A stretch of 64,000 nt of DNA from the NCBI GenBank assembly GCA_014192625.1, contig BJHM01000014.1, positions 27,950-91,949 of the forward strand, read 5' to 3'. The translations under genes were made by a program, and so were the position numbers. The notes beneath the pieces are model-generated. The model made no database searches and was not told where the DNA came from. It saw only the letters and a list, made by a program, of their open reading frames with translations. This document shows, in pieces, positions 36,729 to 45,760 of this stretch (the stretch's first letter is position 1; the number at the start of each line of letters is the position of its first letter). This stretch comes from Planctomycetota bacterium (GTDB taxonomy: Bacteria; Planctomycetota; UBA1135; UBA2386).

Positions 36729-36805
36729 AAAGCCCGGGCGGTCGGTGAACCCTGCCAGGATCGCTCGATCCAGCAGCCACGACTCAAATGCGAGCCGGGG
36801 CTAAG
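36729..36805 (+). ncRNA. ffs: candidate signal recognition particle RNA (4.5S-like)
   Basis: The segment closes with AGCCC...GGGCT ends (36731 and 36797-36802). It holds GGTGAACC (36744-36751), CCAGG (36755-36759) and AGCAGCC (36772-36778), the order and spacing of the small bacterial SRP RNA, in which CAGG and AGCAG face each other across the protein-binding loop. The apical part between them is ATCGCTCGATCC, two bases longer than usual and without a GGAA tetraloop, so the call is tentative. A T-run (36807-36812) follows. The alternative is a structured nusA leader. Confidence 0.45.
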
Positions 36806-36860
36806 GTTTTTCACTGCCTGCTACGGGCTACGATCGTGAACCCAAAGCCCCACTCTGGCG

Positions 36861-37979
36861 ATGGCCAACAACCTAGACATCCTCCGCTTCATCGACTCGA
36901 TCGCCCGTGACAAGGAGATCGATAAGGAATCCCTTATCGTCTCTATTGAACAGGCGATGCTGCAGGCTCTTGCCAAAAAATACGGCGTTGACGACGTCGA
37001 AGTGCGCCTTGACCGCGAAACCGGCGCCTTCGACTGCAACTACGACGTTTCGATGGCAGACCAAGGTCGCATCTTCGCCATGTCGGTGAAGCAGGCGATC
37101 ATGACTCGCGTCCGCGAAGCTGAACGCGACGTTATCTACAACGAGTTCGAACAAAAACTCGGTGAGATCGTCAGCGGCACAGTGCAGCGCTTCGAGGGCG
37201 ACACGGTGATCGTCAACCTTGGCCGCAACATCGAGGGCATTCTGCCCCGCGCCGAAAAGGTTCGAAGCGAGAGCTACAACACCGGGGAACGCATCCGTGC
37301 GATGATCCTTGAGGTCAAGAAGATTGGGCCGCGTGTCAAGGTGATCCTGAGCCGCGCCCACCGCGATCTAGTTCGCGCCCTGTTCGAACTGGAGGTGCCG
37401 GAGATTTCCGATGGCACGATCTCGATCCGTCGCATCGAACGCGAACCCGGCTATCGCACGAAGCTTGCCGTCGATAGCACCGACAGCAAGGTCGACTGCG
37501 TCGGCGCCTGCGTCGGCGTGCGCGGCACGCGCATCAAGTCGATTATCGACGAACTCAACGGCGAGCGCATTGACATCATCCGCTGGAATGACGACCCGCA
37601 AATCCTCATCCAGAACGCACTGAAGCCCGCCGAGATCGCCCAGATCTCGCTCGATCAAGCTCGGCGCAAGGCGCTAGTGCTGGTCGGCGAAGAACAGCAG
37701 TCGCTCGCTATCGGCCGCAAGGGCCAGAACGTGCGCTTGGCCAGCAAGTTGACTGGCTGGGATATCGACATCATGACGAAGGCTGAACTCGAGCGCAGCG
37801 TGCAGGCCGACGACGCTGAAAGCGACCCGGCAGATCCAGCAGATCCAGCAGATCCAGCAGATCCAGCCAGTGAGACTGGTACCGCCATCGCTGCTGATGG
37901 AACAGCTGCCGACGACAAAACTAGCACCGACTCGCCCAGCGGCGCGTCAGATACCCATTCCGACACTTCCGCTAGCTGA
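36861..37979 (+). CDS. nusA: transcription termination/antitermination protein NusA
   Basis: A 372-residue protein with the full NusA core: N-terminal RNA-polymerase-binding domain (residues 1-125), S1 domain (GEIVSGTVQRFEGDTVIVNL), KH1 (GVRGTRIKSIIDELNGERID) and KH2 (LAIGRKGQNVRLASKL). The C-terminal 60 residues are low-complexity, with four tandem ADP-rich units (DPADPADPADPADP) coded by a repeated GATCCAGCA. It modulates pausing, termination and rRNA antitermination. No rimP precedes it, unlike in many bacteria. It starts the nusA-infB-DUF503-rbfA cluster. Confidence 0.97.
   Translation: MANNLDILRFIDSIARDKEIDKESLIVSIEQAMLQALAKKYGVDDVEVRLDRETGAFDCNYDVSMADQGRIFAMSVKQAIMTRVREAERDVIYNEFEQKLGEIVSGTVQRFEGDTVIVNLGRNIEGILPRAEKVRSESYNTGERIRAMILEVKKIGPRVKVILSRAHRDLVRALFELEVPEISDGTISIRRIEREPGYRTKLAVDSTDSKVDCVGACVGVRGTRIKSIIDELNGERIDIIRWNDDPQILIQNALKPAEIAQISLDQARRKALVLVGEEQQSLAIGRKGQNVRLASKLTGWDIDIMTKAELERSVQADDAESDPADPADPADPADPASETGTAIAADGTAADDKTSTDSPSGASDTHSDTSAS
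37831..37868. repeat. 9-bp in-frame tandem repeat in nusA tail
   Basis: GATCCAGCA repeats four times in the nusA C-terminal tail, coding Asp-Pro-Ala units. It is in frame and could vary in copy number without harming the core domains. Confidence 0.85.
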
Positions 37980-37997
37980 GCGCCTAGAGGCAAACGA

Positions 37998-40874
37998 TTG
38001 AAGAAGGTCCGTGTTTTCGAACTAGCCAAGGACTTCGGGATCAAAGGTCCCGAGATGGCGAAGGTATTGCGCGATCTCGGCTTTGACTTCGTCAAGTCGC
38101 ACATGACCGTGCTTGACGATGCCAACGAGATGATGGTGCTCGCCCGCCTTGATACTCAGGGGCACAAGCGTAAACCCATCGCGGAGGACCCTGCTGCAGC
38201 AGGTCCAGCAAAGAAGAAGTCGCTCGGCAGCGTTGCCGAAGACGATACCCAAGCTGCGCCGCCTTCTGCTGCTTCCTCTGCGACAGCAGTCCCCGGGAAA
38301 AAAGAGCTCCCGAAGAAGCCCCTGCCACCCAAGTTGCCAGAGCGGAAGCCGCTCAAGCGATTTGAGTCGCTTGATGATGACCCTCAGTCAAAGCAAGTCG
38401 CTGCCAGCGTAGCGCCCTTTGCCGAGCCAAAGAAAACGGCGACTCCCACTGGACTTGCACCAGCAAGTGCCCCACAGGAGATCGCAGCACAGGCTCACGC
38501 AGCTGAAGTGATCGCGGTGCCGGCCGAAGCAGTGCCTGCTCAAGCAGTGCCTGCTCAAGCGGTGCCTGCTCAAGCGGTGCCTGCTCAAGCGGTGCCTGCT
38601 CAAGCGGTGCCTGCTCAAGCGGTGTCTACCCGAGCATTGCCTGCTTCAGTAGCGCCTTCTGCGTTAGCTGCGCCTGCACCTGGAGCGCCGGTAAGCAACG
38701 CGCAAACAACCAGAGCCGCCGCAGCAGCGCCAATGCGGCCAGCGCCGACGAGCGATGCTCCGGGTAAGCCAGCATTGGGTAGGCAAGCGCTTGGTAATCA
38801 AGCGCCAACGAGCGGGACTCTGGGTAAGCCACCGCTGGGTAAGCCACCGCTGAGTAAGCCACCGCTGGGTAAGCCATCGCTGGGTAAGCCACCGCTGGGT
38901 AAGCCACCGCTGGGTAAGCCACCGCTGGGTAAGCCAGCACCCGGCAGCAAAGCGCCAACGGGCACCGCGCTGGGCAAACCCGCGCTCGGTCGACACGGCC
39001 AAACTGGAGCAGCGCACCCGCCGGCAGAAAGCGCAGTCGATGGCACTGCTGCCTCGTCTGATAGTTCGTCCGCCGTTGACGCCGCTCAGCTTGAGTCCGC
39101 AGGTACTGGGATGCCTGGCACCCAGTCCGAAAGCGGACTTTCACAAGAACAGAGCCCGGCCGGGCCGATCGGTAGCGCGGGCAATGTGAGACGGCTGTTG
39201 GTGCCACAGAAGATGGCCACCGTCATCCGTCGCATCGAATTGCCACAGGAGACCATTCGCGATGCCACGCGCCGCTCGGCGCCAGCTAGCGAACGTGACC
39301 TACGGCGCGCCGCCCTGCAGAAGATGCAGCAGCGCACGGCAACCCGCTCGCCAATGGTTAGCGGGCAGCGGCGTGGCCCGCAGTCCGGTCCGATCCAGCG
39401 TCCAGGCCAGCGGCCTGACCCGCGGTTTGGTGGGCCAAAGCGCCGCCCTGCGACCTCGGCGGATCCCGCCAAGGAGATCAAGATCACGCCGCCGGTGTCG
39501 ATCAAGAGCTTCTCGGAAGCGCTCGGTATCAAGGTCACCGAGTTGCTGACGACGCTGATGCTCAAGCTCAAAATCGCTGGCAAAAACATCAACTCTTACC
39601 TGTCGCAGGACGAGGTTGAGTTGGTCGCCATCGAACTTGAACGCAACGTCAAGATCGTCGAGCAAGAGGAGATCGAAGAACAGATGATCGCGCAGTTGGT
39701 CCATGACGCGGCCAACGAGGCGCAGATCCTGCGCGCCCCGGTAGTGACCTTTATGGGGCACGTCGACCATGGCAAGACTTCGCTGATGGATGCGTTGCGC
39801 GCCAGCGATGTAGCGCGCGGCGAAGCTGGCGGTATCACCCAGCACATCGGCGCCTACAAGGTGCGCAACCCCAAGGGTGAGTTCGTGATTCTCGACACGC
39901 CGGGCCACGCCGCGTTCACTGCGATGCGCGCCCGCGGTGCGGAGTTGACCGACCTCGTGGTGCTCGTTGTCGCTGGCGACGATGGCGTCATGCCGCAGAC
40001 GGAAGAAGCGATCAACCACGCGAAGGCGGCCAAGGTCCCGGTGATCGTGGCGATCACGAAGTGCGACTTGCCACGCAGCAACCCGATGCAGGTAAAACAG
40101 CAGCTGATGATCAAGGGACTGCAGCCTGAAGAATGGGGCGGCAGCACTGGCGTCATCGAGGTCTCGTCCGTCACCAAGGTGGGCCTCGACAACCTCGTCG
40201 ACCGCATCATGCTCGACGCGCTCATCCTCGACCTGAAGGCCCGTCCAGAAGCGCCAGGCAAAGGCGTCGTCGTGGAGTCGCGCCAATCCCCTGAGCAAGG
40301 CGTCGTCGTCACGATTCTCGTGACGGACGGCACGCTTCGCATCAAGGACCAGATCGTCTGCGGCGAGAGTTTCGCGCGCGTGCGGGCGATGATGGACGAC
40401 CGCGGCAAGCAACTGCAGGAAGCAGGCCCGTCGATGCCGGTAACGGTGTTCGGCCTCGACCGACTGCCGAGCCCGGGCGACAAGCTGTTCGTCGTGGAAG
40501 ACGCACGCAAGGCCCGCGAGGTAGTCGAAGACCGTCAGCGCCGCATTCGCGAACTGTCGATGGCCGAGCGCAGCGCAGTCACGTTGGAGACGTTGTCGGC
40601 CAAGCTGGCTGAGCGCAACATCCAAGAGATCAAGATCATTCTGAAGGCCGACGCCATGGGTTCGCTTGAACCGCTGCGCAAGTGCCTTGAAGAGTTGTCC
40701 ACCCCCGAAGTCCGCGTCAACCTCGTGCACTCTGCACTTGGCGGCATCAACGAGACCGACGTCAGCCTCGCTCAGGCTTCCGGCGCCTTCATCGTCGGCT
40801 TCAACACCGTTGCCGACTCGAGTGCACGCCAGGCTGCCGAGCGCGCCAACGTCGAGATTCGCTACACGAAGTGA
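37998..40874 (+). CDS. infB: translation initiation factor IF-2, N-terminal and G-domain part
   Basis: A 958-residue protein starting at a TTG (37998) with AGAGG 8 bases upstream. It has an IF2_N domain ([20 protein letters not shown]), then about 400 residues of Pro/Ala-rich linker with tandem repeats, a second IF2_N at about 500, and the GTPase: GHVDHGKTS (about 587), [15 protein letters not shown] and ITKCDL. Domains II and III follow. The frame ends in TGA (40872-40874) after EIRYTK, exactly where IF-2 should go on to domain IV. The missing domain is the next open frame, which overlaps by GTGA. See the split infB finding. Confidence 0.95.
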   Translation: MKKVRVFELAKDFGIKGPEMAKVLRDLGFDFVKSHMTVLDDANEMMVLARLDTQGHKRKPIAEDPAAAGPAKKKSLGSVAEDDTQAAPPSAASSATAVPGKKELPKKPLPPKLPERKPLKRFESLDDDPQSKQVAASVAPFAEPKKTATPTGLAPASAPQEIAAQAHAAEVIAVPAEAVPAQAVPAQAVPAQAVPAQAVPAQAVPAQAVSTRALPASVAPSALAAPAPGAPVSNAQTTRAAAAAPMRPAPTSDAPGKPALGRQALGNQAPTSGTLGKPPLGKPPLSKPPLGKPSLGKPPLGKPPLGKPPLGKPAPGSKAPTGTALGKPALGRHGQTGAAHPPAESAVDGTAASSDSSSAVDAAQLESAGTGMPGTQSESGLSQEQSPAGPIGSAGNVRRLLVPQKMATVIRRIELPQETIRDATRRSAPASERDLRRAALQKMQQRTATRSPMVSGQRRGPQSGPIQRPGQRPDPRFGGPKRRPATSADPAKEIKITPPVSIKSFSEALGIKVTELLTTLMLKLKIAGKNINSYLSQDEVELVAIELERNVKIVEQEEIEEQMIAQLVHDAANEAQILRAPVVTFMGHVDHGKTSLMDALRASDVARGEAGGITQHIGAYKVRNPKGEFVILDTPGHAAFTAMRARGAELTDLVVLVVAGDDGVMPQTEEAINHAKAAKVPVIVAITKCDLPRSNPMQVKQQLMIKGLQPEEWGGSTGVIEVSSVTKVGLDNLVDRIMLDALILDLKARPEAPGKGVVVESRQSPEQGVVVTILVTDGTLRIKDQIVCGESFARVRAMMDDRGKQLQEAGPSMPVTVFGLDRLPSPGDKLFVVEDARKAREVVEDRQRRIRELSMAERSAVTLETLSAKLAERNIQEIKIILKADAMGSLEPLRKCLEELSTPEVRVNLVHSALGGINETDVSLAQASGAFIVGFNTVADSSARQAAERANVEIRYTK
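38513..38630. repeat. 15-bp in-frame tandem repeat in infB linker
   Basis: AAGCGGTGCCTGCTC-type units repeat about seven times, coding AVPAQ. The copies are nearly identical at DNA level, which points to recent expansion. Confidence 0.88.
38820..38939. repeat. second 15-bp in-frame tandem repeat in infB linker
   Basis: Eight units of CTGGGTAAGCCACCG code LGKPP, with single changes ([15 protein letters not shown]). It is unrelated in sequence to the AVPAQ repeat 190 bp upstream. Confidence 0.9.
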
Positions 40875-41233
40875 TCTACGCGCTGCTCGACCAGGTGAAG
40901 GCTGCCATGGAAGGCATGCTGAAGCCCGCAGAGGTCGAGTCGGTCGTCGGCCACGCCGAAGTCCGCGCACTCTTCAAGTCGAGTAAGTTTGGCACCATTG
41001 CCGGCTGCTACGTCACGGACGGTATCTGCAAGCGCAACGCCAAAACTCGTCTGTCACGCGACAGCGCGGTCATCTACACCGGCAAGGTGGCGAGTCTGCG
41101 ACGCGAGAAAGACGAAGCGCGCGAAGTGCGTGCTGGCTTTGAATGCGGTATGACCCTGCAGGACTACCAAGACCTCAGAGTCGGCGACATCATCGAGTTT
41201 ATCCAGGTGGACCTGGTCCGCCGTTCGCTATGA
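40871..41233 (+). CDS. infB: IF-2 domain IV (C-terminal fMet-tRNA-binding part) as a separate open frame
   Basis: 120 codons starting with GTG at 40871. The product matches the last domain of IF-2: [19 protein letters not shown], then GTIAGCYVTDGICKRNAKTR, GYECG-like AGFECGMTLQDYQDLRVGD and a normal end. In IF-2 the sequence before it is IRYxxVIYxLID. Here IRYTK is followed by TGA, and GTG of the same GTGA overlap begins VIYALLD. One extra G after AAG would restore a single frame. No strong ribosome site precedes the GTG. It may be a real second polypeptide, translated by re-initiation, or the result of one missing base. Confidence 0.93.
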   Translation: MIYALLDQVKAAMEGMLKPAEVESVVGHAEVRALFKSSKFGTIAGCYVTDGICKRNAKTRLSRDSAVIYTGKVASLRREKDEAREVRAGFECGMTLQDYQDLRVGDIIEFIQVDLVRRSL

Positions 41234-41285
41234 GCGAACTGCGGGTTTGTGTCAGGCTGACTTCACCCATACCTGATCTACAGTC

Positions 41286-41579
41286 GTGCTCCACATCGGC
41301 GTTCTGCAGTTTACCTTGGAAATCCCGTATGCCGAGTCCATCAAGGACAAGCGCAACGCGATCAAAGGTTTGAAGGACCGGCTACGTCGGTCTTACAACG
41401 TTTCGATCACCGAGTTTGAAGATCTCGACTCGATGACAATCGCAACTCTCGGGGCCGTCATCGCAGGCAGTGATATCCCACACCTGAACAGCACGATGGA
41501 CCACCTGATAACCACCCTGACCGAATGGCGCGACGGATCACTCATCGATCATCAACTCGAGATCATCTCGCCGCAGTAA
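41286..41579 (+). CDS. DUF503 (YlxP) family protein
   Basis: A 97-residue protein: LHIGVLQFTLEIPYAESIKD at the start, KGLKDRLRRSYNVSITEFED next, then the repeat-like second half. DUF503 proteins are nearly always found between infB and rbfA and are thought to be linked to ribosome assembly; the precise role is not settled. It starts with GTG at 41286, 52 bp after the IF-2 C-terminal frame. Confidence 0.92.
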   Translation: MLHIGVLQFTLEIPYAESIKDKRNAIKGLKDRLRRSYNVSITEFEDLDSMTIATLGAVIAGSDIPHLNSTMDHLITTLTEWRDGSLIDHQLEIISPQ

Positions 41580-41583
41580 TCGA

Positions 41584-41997
41584 ATGAACGACCGCCGCAT
41601 TCAACGCTTGCAGGAGCAGATCAAGGCGCGTGTTGCCGAGGTCATCATGCGCGAGTTGCAGGATCCCAAGATTGGGCTGGTGACCATCACGCGCGCCGAA
41701 CTCGACAAAGAGTTCACGATCTGCACCGTGTCCTGGTCGGTGCTCGGCGACGCCAAGCAAAAAAGCCGAACCCAATCCGCCCTTAACCGGGCCCGCGGCT
41801 TTGTGCAGCGCGCCATTGGCGAAACCCTGCACACGCGCACGATTCCGCGTCTTGAATTCCAGTTCGACGCGACCATTGAAGGCGCGGTCCAGATGCAGGA
41901 GATCATCAAGGAACTGCGCGAGGAGCGCACCTCGCGCACTGGCGAGGCACCACCCCAAATCTTGCCGCCGCCGCTGCCGCCGAAGACCTTGTCTTAA
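41584..41997 (+). CDS. rbfA: ribosome-binding factor A
   Basis: A 137-residue KH-like protein that binds the 30S precursor late in assembly. The family signature is spread over IQRLQEQIKARVAEVIMREL, DPKIGLVTITRAELDKEF and RIPRLEF-like TIPRLEFQFD. A Pro-rich tail (PPPLPPKTLS) is unusual. It lies 4 bases after DUF503, in the standard nusA-infB-ylxP-rbfA order. Confidence 0.95.
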   Translation: MNDRRIQRLQEQIKARVAEVIMRELQDPKIGLVTITRAELDKEFTICTVSWSVLGDAKQKSRTQSALNRARGFVQRAIGETLHTRTIPRLEFQFDATIEGAVQMQEIIKELREERTSRTGEAPPQILPPPLPPKTLS

Positions 41998-42097
41998 CAC
42001 TTGGGAAGGCTTGCCACCGCGCGCCGTAGGGACCCGTATAACCGATCTACTACATTTGCTCCGGGCCGTGAAATACCCCAAGTCCAGAGGGCTACGC

Positions 42098-43117
42098 ATG
42101 CGCTACTTCATCCTGCCGCTGATTTTTCTTGTGCCGCTAATTGCACAGACGCAAAGCCAGGACCAACTGCCGCCTGCACAACAAAAGTTGCAGAAGGCGT
42201 TAGAGAAATTAGCCGCACTGCCGAGCTGCGCGTTCGATGCGCGCTGGGGGCCATACTATGATGCCAACAGGAAGCACGACAACGCCGCCCCGGTCTTCAT
42301 TGGCGTTGTCAAGTCTGAGCCCGGCAAGGCAACCGGCAGCTGGGATGGCGACGACCTATTGATCGTGGTTGACGACTACGGCGACGAACTGCGCTACTGC
42401 GGCCGACGGATGCTCGCGCGCCAGAAGGGCACGCCGTGGTCTTTGCGTCGCGGCAATTTCGCCGATGGCAACATGGTCAACTTCGCGCCGGATCCGCAGC
42501 AACTGATACACGCCATGACTAGGCTAAAAGTCGAGGTCACCCACCGCGACGTTGGCTCGCTATTCGATCGCCCCGTAGAGATCCTGTCCGTAACACTCAC
42601 CAAAGACCAAGTCATCGAACTGCGCCGCTCGGGCCTACTGCCGAGCGGACTCGCGAGCAGCGGTATCGCCGGCATGTTGGCAAACGCGATGGGCCGCGCG
42701 ATCGCGGTCAATGGTGCGGCTCCCGCACGCGTTGCCCAGCCCGAACCAGAATCTGCGATCGACCTCGCATTCTTCCTTGAGCCTGGCAATGGCTTGCTGC
42801 GCCGCATCGTTCTGCGCAGTTACACCAAAGAGAACCACATGGGTGGCATGGGAATAGGCGTAGCTATCGCAATCAACAATGGCAACGGCGGGCAGGTCGA
42901 ACTCAACGCGGATGACGACGATGAAGACGGCGCGGACAAGCCAGATGAGCCTGCGACGCAGACCGCGAGAATCGAACTCGTATACGAAGCAGGCCTGCCA
43001 AAGCGGACGAGCAAGAAGATGACGGTATTTGACTTCATGATCGACCTGCACGAGCACGGCACCGCCAAGTTGCCGCCGCTCGATGACGCGCAAAAGGAAC
43101 TGCTCGGCAGCAAGTAG
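42098..43117 (+). CDS. secreted protein of unknown function
   Basis: A 339-residue protein with a signal peptide (MRYFILPLIFLVPLIAQ) and an AGAGGG ribosome site 7 bases before the ATG at 42098. The frame is open upstream into rbfA, which I discount. The body is mixed alpha/beta, with an Asp-rich acidic loop (DDDDEDG) near residue 272. I do not recognise the family; planctomycete genomes have many secreted proteins of this size without a name. It is followed by a 165-bp gap before the convergent selD. Confidence 0.75.
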   Translation: MRYFILPLIFLVPLIAQTQSQDQLPPAQQKLQKALEKLAALPSCAFDARWGPYYDANRKHDNAAPVFIGVVKSEPGKATGSWDGDDLLIVVDDYGDELRYCGRRMLARQKGTPWSLRRGNFADGNMVNFAPDPQQLIHAMTRLKVEVTHRDVGSLFDRPVEILSVTLTKDQVIELRRSGLLPSGLASSGIAGMLANAMGRAIAVNGAAPARVAQPEPESAIDLAFFLEPGNGLLRRIVLRSYTKENHMGGMGIGVAIAINNGNGGQVELNADDDDEDGADKPDEPATQTARIELVYEAGLPKRTSKKMTVFDFMIDLHEHGTAKLPPLDDAQKELLGSK

Positions 43118-43282
43118 CAACAGCGCCACACGGTTGCCGCGGTACGCAGGCAGCAACAGGCCTGCCGCCACTGGTGACCGTCGCGGCATGGTGCCGCCAA
43201 TAAAGTTGCCAGCAAACCAGTGGCACAAGCGGTGCGGGTATTGCGATGGGCCCCGCGCCCGTCCTCAGCTGATCGAGCCCCG

Positions 43283-44335
43283 CTACTTCACGATCACAAA
43301 CGGCTCGCCGACGACGCGCTTGCCGAACCGGCCGACGACTTGGTGGCAAGGCGTGCCCGCATCACGCAGACGCCGCACCGCTTTTTCAGCCTCGCTCTCC
43401 GGCATTGCCAACAACAGGCCGCCGCTGGTCTCGGCGTCGAAGAATAGATTTGCGAGCGCTTCGTCCACCGCCGCGTCGATCCGAACGCGATTCGATAAGA
43501 ATGCTTTGCCGCGCGAACAGCCACCAGTGACCACGCCTTCGCGCACCAATTCGAGCGCCCCTGGAAACACCGGCACTGACGCAGCATCCACCGTAAAGGT
43601 GAGCCCAGAACCTTCCGCCATCTCGCAACCATGACCCAATAAGCCAAAGCCGGTCACGTCCGTCGCGCCGTGCACCTTGAGTTCGCGCACTGCCTCACAC
43701 GCAGACTTGTTCAGGGTGGCCATCTGGCGCATGGCATTATCAATCATCTGCTTGGTCGCCTGCTGCTTCTTGATCGCCGCAGAAATGGCACCCATGCCGA
43801 GCGGCTTCGTCAACAATACAACATCGCCCTCACGAGCGCCGGCATTTGGCCACCAGCGATTGGGATGCACGATTCCGGTCACGGACAAACCAAACTTGAT
43901 CTCCGAGTCGGTCACGGAATGCCCACCACAGAGCACCGCGCCAGCCTCAGTGACCTTCTCCAGACCGCCGAGCAAAATCTCACCCAGGATATTGATGTCG
44001 AGGTCCTTCGGCCAGCCGACGATGTTCATCGCAGTGATCGGCGTGCCGCCCATCGCGTAGACATCGGACAACGCGTTTGCCGCGGCGATGCGACCGAACC
44101 AGCGCGGGTCGTCGACCAGCGGCGGGAAGAAGTCGAGCGTCTGCACCAACGCACGCTCGTTGTCGATGCGGAAGATTCCCGCATCCTCAAAGCCCGCATG
44201 ACCCGCGAGCAAGTTGGGATGCTCAATGGCACCCAGCTTAGACAGCACCTGTCCTAGGCTGCCCGGCGGCAGTTTGGCCGCACAACCAGAGCCACTGGCG
44301 TATTCCGTGAGCCGCTTCTTTGTCAGTTCAGTCAT
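43283..44335 (-). CDS. selD: selenophosphate synthetase SelD
   Basis: A 350-residue enzyme that makes selenophosphate from selenide and ATP. The active-site loop is SGSGCAAK: the catalytic Cys17 (E. coli numbering) is a normal Cys, and the second Cys of the E. coli GCGCK is Ala. The ATP-binding LVDDPRWFGRIAAANALSDVYAMG is intact. Only Cys is used, so no selenocysteine insertion is needed for its own synthesis. It lies 2 bases after selA in a two-gene minus-strand operon. Confidence 0.96.
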   Translation of the reverse strand: MTELTKKRLTEYASGSGCAAKLPPGSLGQVLSKLGAIEHPNLLAGHAGFEDAGIFRIDNERALVQTLDFFPPLVDDPRWFGRIAAANALSDVYAMGGTPITAMNIVGWPKDLDINILGEILLGGLEKVTEAGAVLCGGHSVTDSEIKFGLSVTGIVHPNRWWPNAGAREGDVVLLTKPLGMGAISAAIKKQQATKQMIDNAMRQMATLNKSACEAVRELKVHGATDVTGFGLLGHGCEMAEGSGLTFTVDAASVPVFPGALELVREGVVTGGCSRGKAFLSNRVRIDAAVDEALANLFFDAETSGGLLLAMPESEAEKAVRRLRDAGTPCHQVVGRFGKRVVGEPFVIVK

Positions 44336-44337
44336 GT

Positions 44338-45729
44338 TTATCGAGCCTCATGCACGACCTGGAGAATGCCAGCTGCCACATTGGTGAGATCTTCAAGCAA
44401 CAACGTGCGTGCGTCGAGCACCACGTGATTGGCAGCAACACGAGCAAAAATGGGCACCGGAACAGCCGCGCGCAAACGGTCGCACAACGCCGCACCGCCT
44501 GGCACCGCAACCGCAAAACTCGGCAACGGCCGCGCTGGGTTGGCACCAGAACCGGCATACGACTCACTCGCGACAATGTGTGCGCCCAAAACAGCGAGAT
44601 GCTTCAACAACAACTCGCTGCGCGCCCGCAACTCAGCTTCCTTGGCCGAAAGCATGCGCAGCGAAGGGATCTCGTGCAGCGGCTCGCCATCGCGATAGAC
44701 GAACAGCGTCGCCTCCAACGCGGCGAGCGTCAGCTTGTCACAGCGCAGCGCCCGATACAGCGGGTGCGCCCGCACCTTGGCAATGCGTTCGCGATCACCA
44801 AGCAGAATGCCGCACTGCGGGCCGCCAAGCAGCTTGTCCGCCGAGAAGCAGACGATGTGTGCGGAAGCAGCGAGGCTCTGCGAGACACTCGGCTCGTCTT
44901 CGAGCAACGGGATCGGCGTATCAATCAGCAACCCAGAGCCAAGATCATCAATCAGCAAAATCTCGCGCGCTGCCGCCAGAGCACCGAGCTCCGCCAGTGG
45001 CGGCGTACTAGTGAAGCCTTCGATCCGGAAGTTACTCGGGTGCACCTTCAGCAACGCCGCTGTCGTTTTCGTGATCGCCTGCTCGTAGTCGCGGAGATGC
45101 GTGCGATTTGTAGCGCCGACCTCGACCATCAAACAGCCGGCGCGCTTCATCACGTCTGGCATGCGGAAGCCGCCGCCGATCTCCACTAGTTCGCCGCGCG
45201 ACACCACAACTTCGCGGCCAGCGCACAACGCCGCCAGCGCCAGCGTGGTTGCGGCAGCATTGTTATTGACGACCAGTGCCGCACCCGCGCCAGTGAGCTC
45301 GCACAACAATTTGGCGACCCCAAGCTCGCGCTCGTCGCGTTCGCCAGTTTTTGGATCGACCTCGACGAAGCCATAGCCCGCCATCTGTTGTAGCGCCGCA
45401 ACAGCGGCACCGCAAAGAGGCGCCCGGCCGATTCCGGTGTGCAACACGATGCCAGTCGCATTGTAGACACGCCGATGTCGCGACTCTGCGGCTACTGCGC
45501 ACTGCGCGAGCAAAAGCCTCGCGCCCGCATCGCCACCAAACATCGTTGCGGCCGCCTCAGCAGTCAGCTCTCCTGCTTCAATCTTTTCTCGCGCGTCGTC
45601 CAGACAGCGACGCACTTGCCGCACCAACAATGCGCGCGGCACGCAGAGCAGCAGCGGATGCTGCAGCAGGCGATCGACGCTAGGTAGAGTTCGCAGTGCT
45701 TGGCCGCGTTCGGAGTCGGTTCTGTGCAT
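44338..45729 (-). CDS. selA: L-seryl-tRNA(Sec) selenium transferase SelA
   Basis: A 463-residue PLP enzyme that turns Ser-tRNA(Sec) into Sec-tRNA(Sec) with selenophosphate from SelD. The PLP lysine is in CFSADKLLGGPQCG, the family loop is VYNATGIVLHTGIGRAPL, and the N-terminal tRNA-binding helix starts LPSVDRLLQ. The ATG at 45729 was chosen over longer upstream frames because those overlap the divergent recJ start. selB and a tRNA-Sec gene are not in the window. Confidence 0.95.
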   Translation of the reverse strand: MHRTDSERGQALRTLPSVDRLLQHPLLLCVPRALLVRQVRRCLDDAREKIEAGELTAEAAATMFGGDAGARLLLAQCAVAAESRHRRVYNATGIVLHTGIGRAPLCGAAVAALQQMAGYGFVEVDPKTGERDERELGVAKLLCELTGAGAALVVNNNAAATTLALAALCAGREVVVSRGELVEIGGGFRMPDVMKRAGCLMVEVGATNRTHLRDYEQAITKTTAALLKVHPSNFRIEGFTSTPPLAELGALAAAREILLIDDLGSGLLIDTPIPLLEDEPSVSQSLAASAHIVCFSADKLLGGPQCGILLGDRERIAKVRAHPLYRALRCDKLTLAALEATLFVYRDGEPLHEIPSLRMLSAKEAELRARSELLLKHLAVLGAHIVASESYAGSGANPARPLPSFAVAVPGGAALCDRLRAAVPVPIFARVAANHVVLDARTLLLEDLTNVAAGILQVVHEAR

Positions 45730-45760
45730 CGGCAGTAGTGCGGTTACCATACTCGCTTGT

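Noticed and set aside
36700..36810. tRNA gene before nusA
   Set aside because: There is a GAACC and an AAAT loop, but no acceptor/T-arm pairing or anticodon arm of the right spacing; the fold fits SRP RNA better.
40860..40880. TGA in infB as a selenocysteine codon
   Set aside because: Reading through the TGA in the same frame reaches another stop within eight codons and does not give domain IV; only a change of frame does.
40860..40880. Classical programmed -1 frameshift in infB
   Set aside because: The site CACGAAGTGA is not an X-XXY-YYZ slippery heptamer, and the Lys tRNA would re-pair badly in the -1 frame.
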